Positions 43,852 through 55,243 of a stretch of 64,000 nt of DNA are shown piece by piece. Each line of letters starts with the position of its first letter. The stretch's first letter is position 1. The notes below the pieces were generated by a model that was given only the letters and a program-made list of their open reading frames with translations, was not told the DNA's origin and ran no database searches. The position numbers and the translations under genes are program-made. This stretch comes from Linnemannia schmuckeri (taxonomy: Eukaryota > Mortierellomycota > Mortierellomycetes > Mortierellales > Mortierellaceae), in assembly GCA_029449235.1 (NCBI GenBank), contig JANATG010000009.1, positions 248,001 through 312,000 on the forward strand, written 5' to 3'.

Positions 43852-46239
43852 ATGTCGGCAACCATTGAGCACGAGGACAAGGTCAAAGTGCTGCTCCAAA
43901 CTTTGAAAGCCGGGCAGGATGTACAGCCCTCTCACATCACCGACCTCACCACCGCATTCGTCGCCGCTGTCGCCAAAGCTACAGACAACTCGACGGTCAG
44001 ACAGCAGCAAAAGGACTATCTCAACCATTGCCATACCATCCTCTCAGAGCAATTGCCCACCGAGAACCCTACAGACGACGATACAAGCGCGCTTCTTAAA
44101 TTGCAGGGAGCTGTACTCAAGTCCCTCCTCCGTCTTGTCATGAATGACGTCCCCTTTGTGGATGCCTTGATTGGCAGCGACGTTCTTGCTGACGTCCTCC
44201 GCTTGCCCAGCACCGTTGCGTCCCTCATTTCTACAGTGGAGCCAAGTGCCAAGTCAACACCAGCACCTACAGGCCCAAAGCCGACGCGTCCTCAGGACCT
44301 CAAGCCCATGGCAGCCATTCTCCTCTCCAAATCATTTGAAACCGCGTCAAATAAGGATCACGTTAGGGACAAGAGCACCGAGATTATTTTGACCGATATT
44401 GGATCCGACAAAGTCAAGACACGCGCTACAGGATTCCAGTCTCTTCATCTAGTCTTCCAAGCAGATATGGCGATTGGCTGTGGCATACTGGCTAAGGAAG
44501 GTCTATTGGTGGAACTCATGGACTGCATTGAGCTGGAACCTGAGGATATCCAGATCACGTTGACAGAGGCACTTTCAATGGCCTGCGCGGATGCGAAGAC
44601 GAGGACTGCGATTGGTCTTCACTGCTCTGAGTTTTTAAAGTCGATCGTGATGCGTGGTGCCACCAAGAACCAGCACTTGAAGGGAGCGGCGGCCGTTGTG
44701 TTGACGAAGATCTCGTTATCAGAGTCAAGGAAGGACCCTTCTGTCGGCATGAACGGACTCGACGGTGCCTCAAAACAAGCTCCATCAAATGGATCCAACA
44801 ACTCGGCCGAGGAAGAGGCTCAACTGGCAAAGCTTTTCTCGACACTGTTGAAGGACGACAAGAACGACAAGAGCAACGGGATTCAACTCAACGCCGTCGA
44901 AGGTCTCGCCTACGCCAGTATTCAGGGACCAGTCAAACAGCTGATCATCTCCGACAAGACTCTCCTCCTCTCCTTATTCCAGCTCGGCGAGGACACCAAA
45001 AACAATCCCCTCAAGTATGGTCTGATCATCATCTTCAACAACCTCACCGCCTTCCGCAAGCGCCTCAGTCCCGAACAGGAACAGATGTTGAAGCTGAAGA
45101 AAATGGCCGGAACCCTCCCCAAAAGCGAATCAGGACGCCTACAGAACCAGGACGACGACCCACTGGATGACGAGGCTGTGGTAAACCAGAGAAACATCAC
45201 ACTGACCAAGCTGGGCATCATGCCTACCCTTCACGCCATCGGACACCAAGCCTCAGAGAACATTCGACAGAGTCTGGCTCAGGTCTTGAGGAACCTCATC
45301 ACACCTCCAGAGACACGTGGATTGCTAGTCCAACAGGGCGTCGTCCGACTTTTGATGCCCATGGCTTTACAGCAACAACAACAACAGCAACCTCCAGCCT
45401 CCGAAGCAACCAAAACCGCAGCGACTCAAGCTTTGGCCAAGTTGTCGATCACCCTCGATCCTCGCCTTACTTTCAAGAACCAGCGGATACCTGAGTTAGT
45501 CAAACCCCTGATCTGGCTGCTAGAGAGTACTGACCAGTTGTGCCAGTTCGAGAGTCTCATGGCATTGACGAACCTCGGATCTATGGGCGATGTTCAGGTG
45601 CTCAGTCTTATTGTTCAGGACGGAGGAATTGAGAAGATGGAGAACCTTCAGTTCTCAGAGCACAACCTGGTCCGTCGCGCTGCTACGGAGGCACTCTGCA
45701 ACATGATCTTTTTCGAGCCCGTCTTTGAGCTGTATAGCGATCCCAAGCAAGGAAAGAACAAGATTCATCTGATGTTGGCGCTGTGTGATGCTGACGACTT
45801 TATGACACGGAGGGCAGCCTCAGGAGCATTGGCGGTGTTATCGACGAGCTCGGAGGTGTGCAAGATGATCATTGCACAGACGCGTGGATTAGAGATCTTG
45901 AGGAGCCTTATCACCCTGGGTGTTTCTGGGTCCCAAGCCGATGCAGATGAGGTAGAAGCTAAGGCAATTGAAGATGTGATGTCGGACCAGGAGGCGGCTG
46001 TGGTTGACCATGCGGTTGCAGTGGGTAGGATGGACGAATTGCGACACCGAGGAGCAGAGTGTTTCAAGAATCTGATTACAATTGGCGGCAAGGATATTAG
46101 CGAAAAGATTGCGGCGGAGGGCGGTATCCAGCAGCTTGCGCAGTTGATCCAGACGAGCCAGCACGAGGCTGTGCGGTACTGTGCTATGGAGGCATTGAAG
46201 GCCATGTCCGACCAGGGCATCCGTCTCCAACAGAAATAA
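43852..46239 (+). CDS. UCS-domain myosin chaperone (UNC-45/She4/Rng3 family)
   Basis: An uninterrupted 795-residue ORF, unusual here for lacking introns. Armadillo-type helical repeats fill the protein. The signature FNNLTAFRKRLSPEQEQMLK, then a DDPLDDEAVV linker and the UCS core (EHNLVRRAATEALCNM, AVRYCAMEALKAMSD near the C-terminus), match UNC-45/Cro1/She4. The N-terminal TPR domain of animal UNC-45 is absent, as in fungal members. The family folds and stabilises myosin motor heads and supports actin-based cytokinesis and endocytosis in the cytosol. A poly-Gln tract (QQQQQQQ) lies in a surface loop near residue 505. The start codon follows a CA-rich leader typical of the window. Confidence 0.87.
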   Translation: MSATIEHEDKVKVLLQTLKAGQDVQPSHITDLTTAFVAAVAKATDNSTVRQQQKDYLNHCHTILSEQLPTENPTDDDTSALLKLQGAVLKSLLRLVMNDVPFVDALIGSDVLADVLRLPSTVASLISTVEPSAKSTPAPTGPKPTRPQDLKPMAAILLSKSFETASNKDHVRDKSTEIILTDIGSDKVKTRATGFQSLHLVFQADMAIGCGILAKEGLLVELMDCIELEPEDIQITLTEALSMACADAKTRTAIGLHCSEFLKSIVMRGATKNQHLKGAAAVVLTKISLSESRKDPSVGMNGLDGASKQAPSNGSNNSAEEEAQLAKLFSTLLKDDKNDKSNGIQLNAVEGLAYASIQGPVKQLIISDKTLLLSLFQLGEDTKNNPLKYGLIIIFNNLTAFRKRLSPEQEQMLKLKKMAGTLPKSESGRLQNQDDDPLDDEAVVNQRNITLTKLGIMPTLHAIGHQASENIRQSLAQVLRNLITPPETRGLLVQQGVVRLLMPMALQQQQQQQPPASEATKTAATQALAKLSITLDPRLTFKNQRIPELVKPLIWLLESTDQLCQFESLMALTNLGSMGDVQVLSLIVQDGGIEKMENLQFSEHNLVRRAATEALCNMIFFEPVFELYSDPKQGKNKIHLMLALCDADDFMTRRAASGALAVLSTSSEVCKMIIAQTRGLEILRSLITLGVSGSQADADEVEAKAIEDVMSDQEAAVVDHAVAVGRMDELRHRGAECFKNLITIGGKDISEKIAAEGGIQQLAQLIQTSQHEAVRYCAMEALKAMSDQGIRLQQK

Positions 46240-46484
46240 ATTTCGTGCGCCACCAATTCTTGAATGTATGAAACGTCACCGAATGATCTGTCGTAGTGGA
46301 GCTAAGCGTCACCGATCTGCGAGGCCAGTCTTCCTTCCTTGGAGTTCTTTTTGATTTTTCCCCCCTGAGGCGACACAGGCAGGATATCTGACAGCGAGAG
46401 GGTATTGCTTTTTCCTTTCTCTTCTTTTCCACTCAGACAGCATCTCCCCCTTCTTTTCATCTCACTTCACATCTCACATTCACA

Positions 46485-49006
46485 ATGGTTGACGCAGCAC
46501 CAACACCCAAGACCGGAGGCGGATCCTTCAAGGACAAGGACAAGCCCGTCGAGGTCAGACTCTCCAACATCATCGCCGCCAAGGGTAATACAAACCTCAA
46601 GAAAAAATAACGCTTTCTCTTTCACATCCTTTTTTACACTTCGCGTTCATTGTGCGAGGGTCTCTTGTATCTGGCTGGCGGCTGGCAAATCAGAAAAAAT
46701 ACGAATGCCATCTCAAGAGCGCATCGGGAATGCGCGACCCGGACGCCTCTTCGACATACGCAGCCAACAAAGGCAACTAGAAAGGAACACGACATCTCGA
46801 GCTGATCACACCAGATTCGACCATCGAACACGAGATCAGCGATCCTCCCTTTCAACGGTCTCAACTTCCCTTCCAGGAACAACGCTTATCTAAAACGACA
46901 CCAACTCGAGGGGTGCTTTCTCCCTTTCAATCTACTGCGCTTTGACGACCTGTCTATCCAACAACACCTTCCTTCATCAATTATCTGGCTCTTTCGACGC
47001 GCCACTCTTGCTGGCAGTGACGGTCAGCACCGAGTTCCTGAACACAACAACTGACACTGTTTGCTCCTTACTCTTCGATCTATAGCTGTCAGTGATGCTG
47101 TCCGTACTTCTTTGGGTCCCAAGGGAATGGACAAGATGGTAAGAACGTGGTGACGTGTCTGACACGACACTTTTGAACTGCACCGTACAAACGACACAAC
47201 ACGCAGATCAACTCAACCACTCCTTTATTCTGATCGACTATCCTTAGATCAAGACTAGCAACGGCGAGGTTATCATCACCAACGATGGTGCCACCATCTT
47301 GAAGCACATGGCTGTCCTCCACCCCGCTGCCAAGATGGTAAGCCGACAATACATTTCTATATGTCGACTAGAACTCACGGGGTAAATGACAAGGATACAT
47401 AGAAGAAGGAGTACTCACCAGAGATCATTTGATTCTTTTTCTACATAGTTGGTCGATTTGTCGGCTGCTCAGGATGTTGAGGCTGGAGACGGTACTACCT
47501 CAGTCGTTGTTTTGGCAGGATCATTGCTCGGAGCTGCCCAAAAGATGTTGAACAAGGGCATCCATCCCACCACCATTGCAGAATCTTTCCAGAAGGCATC
47601 CCACAAGGCCAACGAGTTCTTGACCGAGGTCGCCACAAAGTTGGATCTTGCCGACCGCGAGTCTCTCCTCAAGAGTGCTAGTACCTCGCTCAACTCCAAG
47701 ATTGTTTCGCAGTACTCTGGATTGTTCGCTCCCATTGCCGTCGATGCCGTCTTGAGAGTCATTGAGCCCGCCACTGCCATCAACGTCGATTTGAAGGATA
47801 TCCGCATTGTGAAGAAGGTCGGAGGTACCATTGATGATACCGAGTTGGTTGATGGTCTTGTTCTCGCCCAGAATGTTGTCAAGTCTGCTGGTGGCCCCAC
47901 CAGAATCGAGAAGGCCAAGATTGGTTTGATCCAGTTCCAGCTCTCTCCCCCCAAGCCCGATGTAAGTTTCTGTTGATGAAAGTTTGGTGTCTCAAGTATA
48001 TATGAAATGGCTAAACATGTTATTTTTAATTTTTGGCTGTGTAATAGATGGAGAACCAAATTATTGTCAACGACTACCGTCAAATGGACAAGATTTTGAA
48101 GGAGGAGCGCCAGTATTTGCTCAACATGGTCAAGAAGATCAAGAAGTCAGGATGCAATGTTCTCTTGATCCAAAAGTCGATTCTCCGTGACGCCGTCAAC
48201 GACCTGTCGCTCCACTTTTTGGCAAAGTTGAAGATCATGGTTGTCAAGGATATTGAGCGTGATGAGATCGAGTTCATCTGCAAGAGCACAGGATGCAAGC
48301 CCATTGCCGATATTGATTCATTCACAGAGGACAAGCTTGGATACGCCGATCTCATTGATGAGGTCCAGGCCTCGGGCTCGCGCGTCGTCAAGGTCACTGG
48401 AGTCAAGCATGCTGGGAAGACTGTCTCGATTCTTTGCCACGGAGCCAACTCGCTTGTCTTGGAGGAGGCTGAGAGATCTCTCCATGATGCCCTGTGTGTT
48501 ATCCGCTGCTTGGTCAAGAAGAAGTATTTGATTGCCGGAGGAGGAGCACCAGAGATTGAGGTTTCGTTGAGATTGCAGGAGTACGCCAAGGCACTGCGCG
48601 GTATGGAGGCCCACTGCTTCCAGGCTTTTGCTGAAGCCTTGGAGGTCATCCCCATTACCCTTGCCGAGAACGCTGGTTTGAATCCTATTGCGATTGTCAC
48701 GGAATTGCGTAATCGCCACGCCCTCGGTGAGACCACCGCCGGTATCAACGTCCGCAAGGGAGCCATCACGAATATCCTGGACGAGAACGTCATCCAGCCT
48801 CTCCTGGTCTCCACGAGCGCCATCGAGCTGGCTGCTGAGACCGTCAAGATGTTGCTCAAGATCGACGATTTGGTACTTTTTTTGTTTTTTTTGCTGCTGT
48901 TGTTTTGTTGACAGTGAATCTATGCAGCGATACTTAATGAGCGACTTTTTTTTTCTAACCTGTTAATTTTTTCATCATTTGTACTTTTTAGGTCCAAACA
49001 CGATAA
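46485..49006 (+). CDS. CCT4: T-complex chaperonin CCT subunit delta
   Basis: Six exons (46485-46584, 47086-47138, 47248-47337, 47449-47961, 48048-48872, 48992-49006) give 531 residues, the normal length for CCT4. Group II chaperonin motifs are intact: RTSLGPKGMDKM, NDGATILKHM, and the ATPase GDGTTSV at 94-100 with D95. Further on are KLGYADLIDEVQ in the apical part, CHGANSLVLEEAERSLHDA and TAGINVRKGAI. The subunit belongs to the cytosolic TRiC ring that folds actin and tubulin. The first intron (501 nt) is long and the last exon encodes only VQTR. The gene converges on the uncharacterised gene with 105 bp between stops. Confidence 0.96.
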
Positions 49007-49111
49007 ATTTACAACATCCAACCTATCCTTTCTTTTCTAGTTTTTTACTCACATTAAACATTTGTTTCTGCATCTGGACTCGTTATTGCTGTTGGTGGTT
49101 CTATTGGTCTT

Positions 49112-51779
49112 TTACTGAAGGGCGTCGAGGCGTGCCTTGAGTACGTTGAGCGGATTGCTGGATGAGGCCAGTCCAAACATGGACTTCCAAAGATTTGACG
49201 ACGACATTAGAGAAGAATCCCGCTGAAGGTCAGATATATCCTTCAACGCTTTTGTGATCTGTGCCCTGTCTCGCAAAAGTGTATAGGAGGGTAATTGGAG
49301 GACAAGAAGTTGAAAGGTTACACCAGCAAGCAATAGTGCAGAACTAGGCATCGAATCGGATGAAGACCCGTGGTCGATGCGTTCTAAGAGTGGAAGGAGG
49401 TGTTCGAAGAGGCGAGTCAAGAAGGCACCGTAGACACTTGGCTGAGCAGGGTCAACGTAGTTGTCATTGTCGTTGTTGACAGTGTCTTGGGGCTGGTAGG
49501 AGATCCAAGTGGACTCCTTGTGGGCTGGGAAGAGGAGGCAGAAGAGCGTGAGGCAGAGCTCTAGGTCCTCATTGAGGTCGCCGAAGGTTGGTGTTGTCGT
49601 TGCGGTTGCTGCTGATGACATGTTGGGTGAGAATCTGGGTTCACTTCTGTAGACCACGCTTGCGAGGAAAATGTCTAAGCAAGTCGCTTTTACGTCTTGA
49701 ATCTATTCCACGAACGAAGCTTTAAAAGGTGAGTGTTGCCTACTCAAATACTTCAGCACTGACGACAGCGTTAGTAACATGAGCAAAGAAAATACCTTGT
49801 CTCGGGCAAGAAACGTTGGTCCAATGGCATCCTCAAGGTCTCTGCAAGCTCCCAAACTCAAGGCGGCCATCCAGAGCAGTCTTGGTAAAAAATGTCCAGG
49901 TGCGACAGGGACCGATAGAAGGAGTTGCTTCAAGCTGTCATGTAGTCTCTCGACCTTGAACACATCAATATGGTTTCCTTTTGAAGTCTTGAGTGAGTTG
50001 GATAACTGTACACTCGCACTTGTCAAGTGGAGTTGCGACTGTGCAAGGACGTCTTGGTAATCTAGATATGCAAGTAACACCTGCTCAAAAACACTGCTCA
50101 CGCCATCCTTATAAAGCATCTCCGAGTCCTTAGAGAAGAAAAGGGCCTGGCTGTTGAGAACAGGTCGCACTTGCTGCTGGCCTATGAGAACATGTAGAAT
50201 ACCCTCTGAGAGGGTCTCAGAGGGAACAAAGTCCAGCTCAAGGAGGGAGGGTGAGATACCTATTGTACGAACAGTGTCGAGTAATAAAAGCATTTGTGGC
50301 CTGTACTCGTCCAGGTAACAGGAGACGATATAGTCGCAGTCTAGGAGTGTTGCCCAATGTGTCGTTGGCATGAACTATGACATGAATCGGTGGAAGTTTG
50401 AGTACGGGAATGAAGCCAACAAGCGCGTCTTGTCAAAAAATGTATACTGAAGAATAGCGGTACCTTGGTAATGAGTTCTGGACTGTTGTAACGCGAGGGG
50501 TCTGATATAGCATTCTCAAGATACTGGTACATCCTATTGGAAGAAGGAATACTAACCGTTTGGTATGCTACATTTTGACTGACGGTTCAACGGAGGCGCG
50601 ATATCGATGTGAGGAGAGTAATAAGTGGTCGGTACCTAAACTTGAGCTGTTCTAGTGTAGATGTAGGTTGTCGTGACCCAATTTTCTTTGCGACGCGTTG
50701 GACCAATGATCTGAACTCGACATCTTCATACGAGTTTTTGAGTAGCTGCGAGAATGAGAATCAAAAAGTCATAATTATTGATAATGCTTGAATATTGGAG
50801 GCGCAACGTTCAATGGAGTTTAGGAAAGAGAGGAGAGTGAATTACCAGGATGTTAATCTTTTCAGAGAGCTGTATCCGAGTTTCCAAATGATGCAAGACG
50901 AACTCTGCAGGTCCCAGGATGAACTTGAGCATGGATGTGCGCGCATAGAGGGGAATAGATTCTTCACACGTCATTTCTATGCATATTGAGGTCGCTAGAG
51001 TCCGAAGAGGGACTAGGTTGAGGTTGCTGCGTTAGCTGTCTTATCATGTCAAGCTGGCAACTTAAGGAGACAGCATAAAGAAGTGTAACTTACAGCAGCA
51101 ATCAGTGTCTTTCAGATGAATGCAAAGGGAAAGTAACCGCTCGCATTCTTGTACTTCAGCACCGTCGACAATGGCTGCAATCACTACATTGAACGCAGCG
51201 CGCGCATTGGCCTATAGTTCGGTTGAAAGAAGCCAGAAATCGTCAGTTTTGTGAAAAAGCAAGCGAACCTGAAAGTGAGAGTCTTAAATTGTGCAAAATA
51301 GAAAATACCTCAATGGAATGCTTGAAGGAGACGAGTGGTTTGCGTAGGTTGACGATCATCCAGAATAAAAAGTCTATTTTGGTGATGATGGTGAACTCTG
51401 CTTCCCAGGGCGCAGTCAGTAAGGTCGCTCTGGCCGATCGCTGTTCCTGAGCAGTGTCACCAGGTATTATGAATTGTCGAGCGAGGGAATGTTGTTGTGT
51501 GAAGGTCTGCAGTTCACGAAATAATGGCGAGAGGAAAGGACTGAAGTTAGTGATAGCAGTCGTCGATGTCTCCTTGTAGAAGAGGAGTGTGGCTGCCAGT
51601 AGTCGATCTGCCTTTTGGGTGTCGGTCTCGTCCTTGGGTGGGTTTCTGGACTGGTTGTCATGGTTTGAATGTGGAGAGGAGGAATGCAGGGGCGTGCGTT
51701 GCTGTTGCTGTTGCGAATGAAAATAGCTATGTGCTGATGTTTTAATGCGAGTCCTTGATTCGGACACTTTGTGGTTCAT
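49112..51779 (-). CDS. uncharacterised helical-repeat-like protein, 8 exons
   Basis: Eight exons (51309-51779, 51094-51211, 50846-51012, 50636-50745, 50464-50533, 49796-50374, 49702 to 49112) join in frame; the first seven intervals are listed high to low and the last exon is 49112-49702. The ORF is about 701 residues. The first 50 residues are Ser/Gln-rich and disordered. The remainder is Leu-rich and helical, with segments such as ADRLLAATLLFYKETS, AAIVDGAEVQECERLLSL, MLKFILGPAEFVLHHLE and LELCLTLFCLLFPAHK. This suggests an alpha-solenoid scaffold. A glomulin/ALF4/YBP-type fold is one possibility, but I do not recognise a diagnostic motif. It shares a 190-bp divergent promoter with the BRCA1-like gene, which makes a nuclear or repair role worth testing but does not prove it. 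Note that only seven introns separate these pieces if all junctions are right. Confidence 0.6.
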
Positions 51780-51969
51780 GATTGTATGGATGGGTGATCA
51801 AGACGAAGTGAATGTGTAGGAGGCGGTGATGTTCACGATCTCAGACAATGAAAGTTCCTTTTCTCCAGCACATAAAAAATGGTGGCGTTCGGCACCGGTC
51901 ACATATAGCGGCGTTTTGGTGATCAACATTCGCCCACTCCATCTCTGCACCACTACATCAACACCCTGA
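51780..51969. promoter_or_regulatory. 190-bp bidirectional promoter between the unknown gene and the BRCA1-like gene
   Basis: Two start codons diverge across 190 bp that contain CAGACAATG and CACTCC blocks but no obvious TATA box. The spacing makes co-regulation likely. Confidence 0.5.
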
Positions 51970-54270
51970 ATGCACTCAACAACGAAAACTCACAACCGTA
52001 ATAGCATACCTCAGGATGAGAACGGGTCTGATGGTGAACAGGAAATCTTGCCAGACACTACAGTCGGAATTCTGCGTCGCATGGCAGAAGAGATCAAATG
52101 TTCCATCTGGTGAGCGATCAAGGAATGCCAGTTCTCCTCGACCTCCCCTTTTCGTGTGGGATCTTATTGTCTAGAGAACACAAGAGACGTTGTGCCCGCA
52201 TTTTCAAGCGAAAAGAAAGCACTGACGCGTCTCAAACTTCTATATGATAGCTTAGGAACGATGGAGAGACCCATGTCAACAGGCTGTAACCACACCTTCT
52301 GCCACGAGTGCATCCTCCACGCGCTGAGTCTCAGTGATGGCTGTCCGCTCTGCAAGAAACATGTCCACAAGCGAGGTTTAAACAGAGTTGATCACCTTGA
52401 GCAAGTCATTGAAGCCTTTAACCAGCTCAAGGAGGCGTTTGAGCAGGAGGATGGCCACAGTAAGTTCTTTAGAGACCTCTCTGTCGGCTTTTGTTGCCAC
52501 CAAAATTGCTCTTCAGTTGACAGGTCCCTGACAAAAGCGAAAAATTTATTCTATTCCTCTCGAACGCGACGTTCACTTGACAGCATTGTCCCAGGCACCT
52601 AGGCATTTCGAAACTGAGCCCCAGGAGAACTTAACACAGCTGTACCCATACCCTGAAAAGATGAACGAGTCCTCGTCAAGTACATCATCCAAACCTGTCA
52701 ATTCCTCTACTATGTCATCAATCACAAAAATCCCTACTACTAATGCTGATGCTAAGCGTGCTCCAACCGCGGAACCAGCACTTTCCTTCCGTCAGCCTTC
52801 AGCTCGCATCCATGATTCCCCTTCTACACAATCAACCTTGCCCGAACAAAGCCAGCATATTGAAGAGATCAATGCGATGAGTGATATGGACTGCTTTGAC
52901 GTGAATCTGGATAGTGTATCTGCAGATCAAGCGGCTCTTTTAGCCGAAAAGATGTTGGCCATGATGCTTCTCGGTCCTCCGAATGAGTTATCTACTTCGA
53001 CTTCACACCTCATTTCTTCTTCTCGCAGAACCGATCATGTAGTGTCACAGAGTTGTTCGCCCACGCAGACAGTTGTAAAGCAAGAGAGCGACGTCGACTA
53101 CGACGAAGATGAGCTTACTCAACCACGGCAAGATCACACACAGGTCAAAGCGGAGCCACCATCGAGTATTGACTTGTTTTTCAGTGGTCCTACTCAAGAA
53201 AGGGCGTCAGGCGAGGTCAATGTTGTTATCTGTGGGACATACCTTGCACCCCAGAAGAAGGTAAGGTTTTGCATGATTTGCACAATTTCAAATACTAGGA
53301 ACGCCATTTTTAACCCTGCCTTCGTTTCCCCATTTGTGTCCTAGACGCGGATGGACAGTGTGGTCAAGAGTCTCAAAGGCAAGGCGATCAACGATCTGAC
53401 GAGCAGGCCGACCCATATAGTCATGGACATAAGTAAGCCAAATGCTCACCTGCAGATGACGCGGTAGTGTTGTCATTTGGTTGTCGTAACTAACACAACG
53501 CCATTTCGCCTCCTTCGCCCTTCATCCTCAGCACCCGAACAATGTCAGAAAGGGGGCGGCAGAACCGTTAAATTTTTCATGGGCATTCTTTACGGCTCCT
53601 GGGTTGTCCGATTCGATTGTAAGTCTCATTCAAGTCCAATGTTACGCGCTCTCTAAGAAGTATTAGAGGTAATACTGACAAATTACAACAAATGCCTGGT
53701 AGGGATTCTTGCGTCGCAAGAAGCAGGATACTGGGTCGACGAGACGTCATACCAAATTGCCGATAATGAGATGAAATGCAACCCAGCAAAACTCTCCCGA
53801 GCCAGTCGCGCACGAGGGGTAAGTCCTGTAGAGACTGTCTAATCTTCTCTGTGTAAGTTGCTCTATCTTGTTCTAACACAAGTTGTCATGCCCACATTGT
53901 CAAACACCATTAGGATCCTCCACTGTTTACAAACTATGAGTTTCAACTCGCTGGCCCATTTGTGACACCGACAAGGGATGAAATGGAGCTGATGATCAAG
54001 ACGGGAGGTGGGACCGTTGTTTCTAGGCTCTCACAGCGCGACCGAACTACTGCGGCCAACGGCAGCGGTGGCTTTACAAAACATGTGTTGTTGTACGATC
54101 AGACCAACGATGGAGTTATGAGTCTCAAGAAACTCAAGGCGGACATAGAATCGACTATGGCGCATGGACGTTCGATTGGGAAGGAGGTTTCTATAGTCCC
54201 TTGTAAGACTCTGTTGGATTGCATTTCTCAGTATGATATGGACAAGATGGTTGAGACCATTCCTTTGTGA
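51970..54270 (+). CDS. BRCA1-like RING and tandem-BRCT protein
   Basis: Seven exons (51970-52109, 52251-52459, 52584-53260, 53345-53432, 53532-53618, 53703-53818, 53914-54270) give about 557 residues. A C3HC4 RING is complete: C44, C47, C59, H61, C64, C67, C78, C81. Its second cysteine is restored exactly across intron 1. The RING is followed by a short helical stretch as in BRCA1/BARD1. A 220-residue Ser/Thr-rich linker contains two sumoylation-type sites (VKQE, VKAE). BRCT1 starts at VNVVICG and includes RTVKFFMGILYGSWVV; BRCT2 starts at LAGPFVTPTRDEME. The phosphopeptide-pocket residues G334, T383 and K385 correspond to those of BRCA1. The likely role is a nuclear E3 ubiquitin ligase in DNA-damage repair. 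The in-frame TGA at 54270 overlaps a GTGAGT donor. Splicing to 54373 would add 12 residues and stop at 54412. Confidence 0.82.
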
Positions 54271-54412
54271 GTAAATCGCCTTATTTTTCCCAGTTGTTGA
54301 TCGTTCCTTGACCTCTCACGTACATAAAAAACTATCGCCCAATGCATCATATATTCCCGAGTCCTGTCCTAGATATGGAAGTAGCTCATTTGATCCGACG
54401 CGTCAAATTTGA

Positions 54413-54746
54413 CCAATTGAAGTCCTGCGGATGCCATTGTTTTCATTCTATGATATAGTTTTTATTCCTTGTTGCGCATCGGCGTGGGGCGGGTTGTTAT
54501 TGTTTGTCCATTGCGATAATCATTCCTGTAGCCTTCAGTGTGTGCGGCTCTGTCATTGTACAATGTCGCGCTTGAGAAAAGCTTTCGGATAAAACTACTG
54601 CAAGTGGGTTGATTGTTGATGTTGTGGTTGAAAGTCGAGTAGGCGGCTGTGATGGGTAATAGTGAAGGAGTGAAGAGGAGACGAGATCCAGTTGTTGATT
54701 CTCAAATTTTGGTGGCGACATTAAAATTGGTTGAACGATCGCAAAA
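54413..54746. other. convergent intergenic spacer
   Basis: About 330 bp between the BRCA1-like gene and the minus-strand small membrane-protein gene. It must hold both 3' UTRs. No ORF or repeat stands out. Confidence 0.5.
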
Positions 54747-55243
54747 TTATGCGTCCTGGGCGAGTCTCCTCTCGCGATTGGCGAGAAGGACCTCCTTGCG
54801 CTCCTTCAACAACTCGTTTTGTCTCTGCTCAACGTTGTGAACGAAGTATCCGACGCCTCCGAGAGCAACAGCGGCAGCACCGTATCCGGCAAATCCTAAT
54901 TTGGTTGTCAGTGCAAGTCATTCCAGCGTTAGCTACTGGCTCTTGGTCCGTCTGTGATCCCAATCATCCTGTTCTTCGTTCTGCCGTCCTGCGGTCCTGG
55001 TCTGCCATATGCTCCTTAAGTCTAATGAGTTTATGTCTCCTGCTAAATGCGCGACGAGATCTTGCCGGTGTAGCTCTAGTGCCTGATTCGACCAGAAGTG
55101 TCCGGATGTCCGCAAAAGAGAGAAAGAGAAGGCGACGGATTTCGCTTACCGCTGATGATGGGACGGCGCTGGATGGTAAGGGCGACGGCACGGGCAGCAA
55201 CGCCAAAGGTAGCGAAACCAGTAACACTTGTAATGAGGGCCAT
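54747..55243 (-). CDS. small single-pass, mitochondrial-type membrane protein (80 aa)
   Basis: Two exons (55150-55243 and 54747-54895, intron 254 nt) encode 80 residues. The N-terminus MALITSVTGFATFGVAARAV is hydrophobic with a following QRRPI. A Gly/Ala-rich membrane segment (GYGAAAVALGGVGYFVHNV) comes next, and then a charged helix (EQRQNELLKERKEVLLANR). This architecture is like small inner-membrane accessory subunits of respiratory complexes, for example fungal complex I subunits of 7-10 kDa. That assignment is tentative. The exon junction is exact in phase and composition clearly differs from the low-complexity background. Confidence 0.6.
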
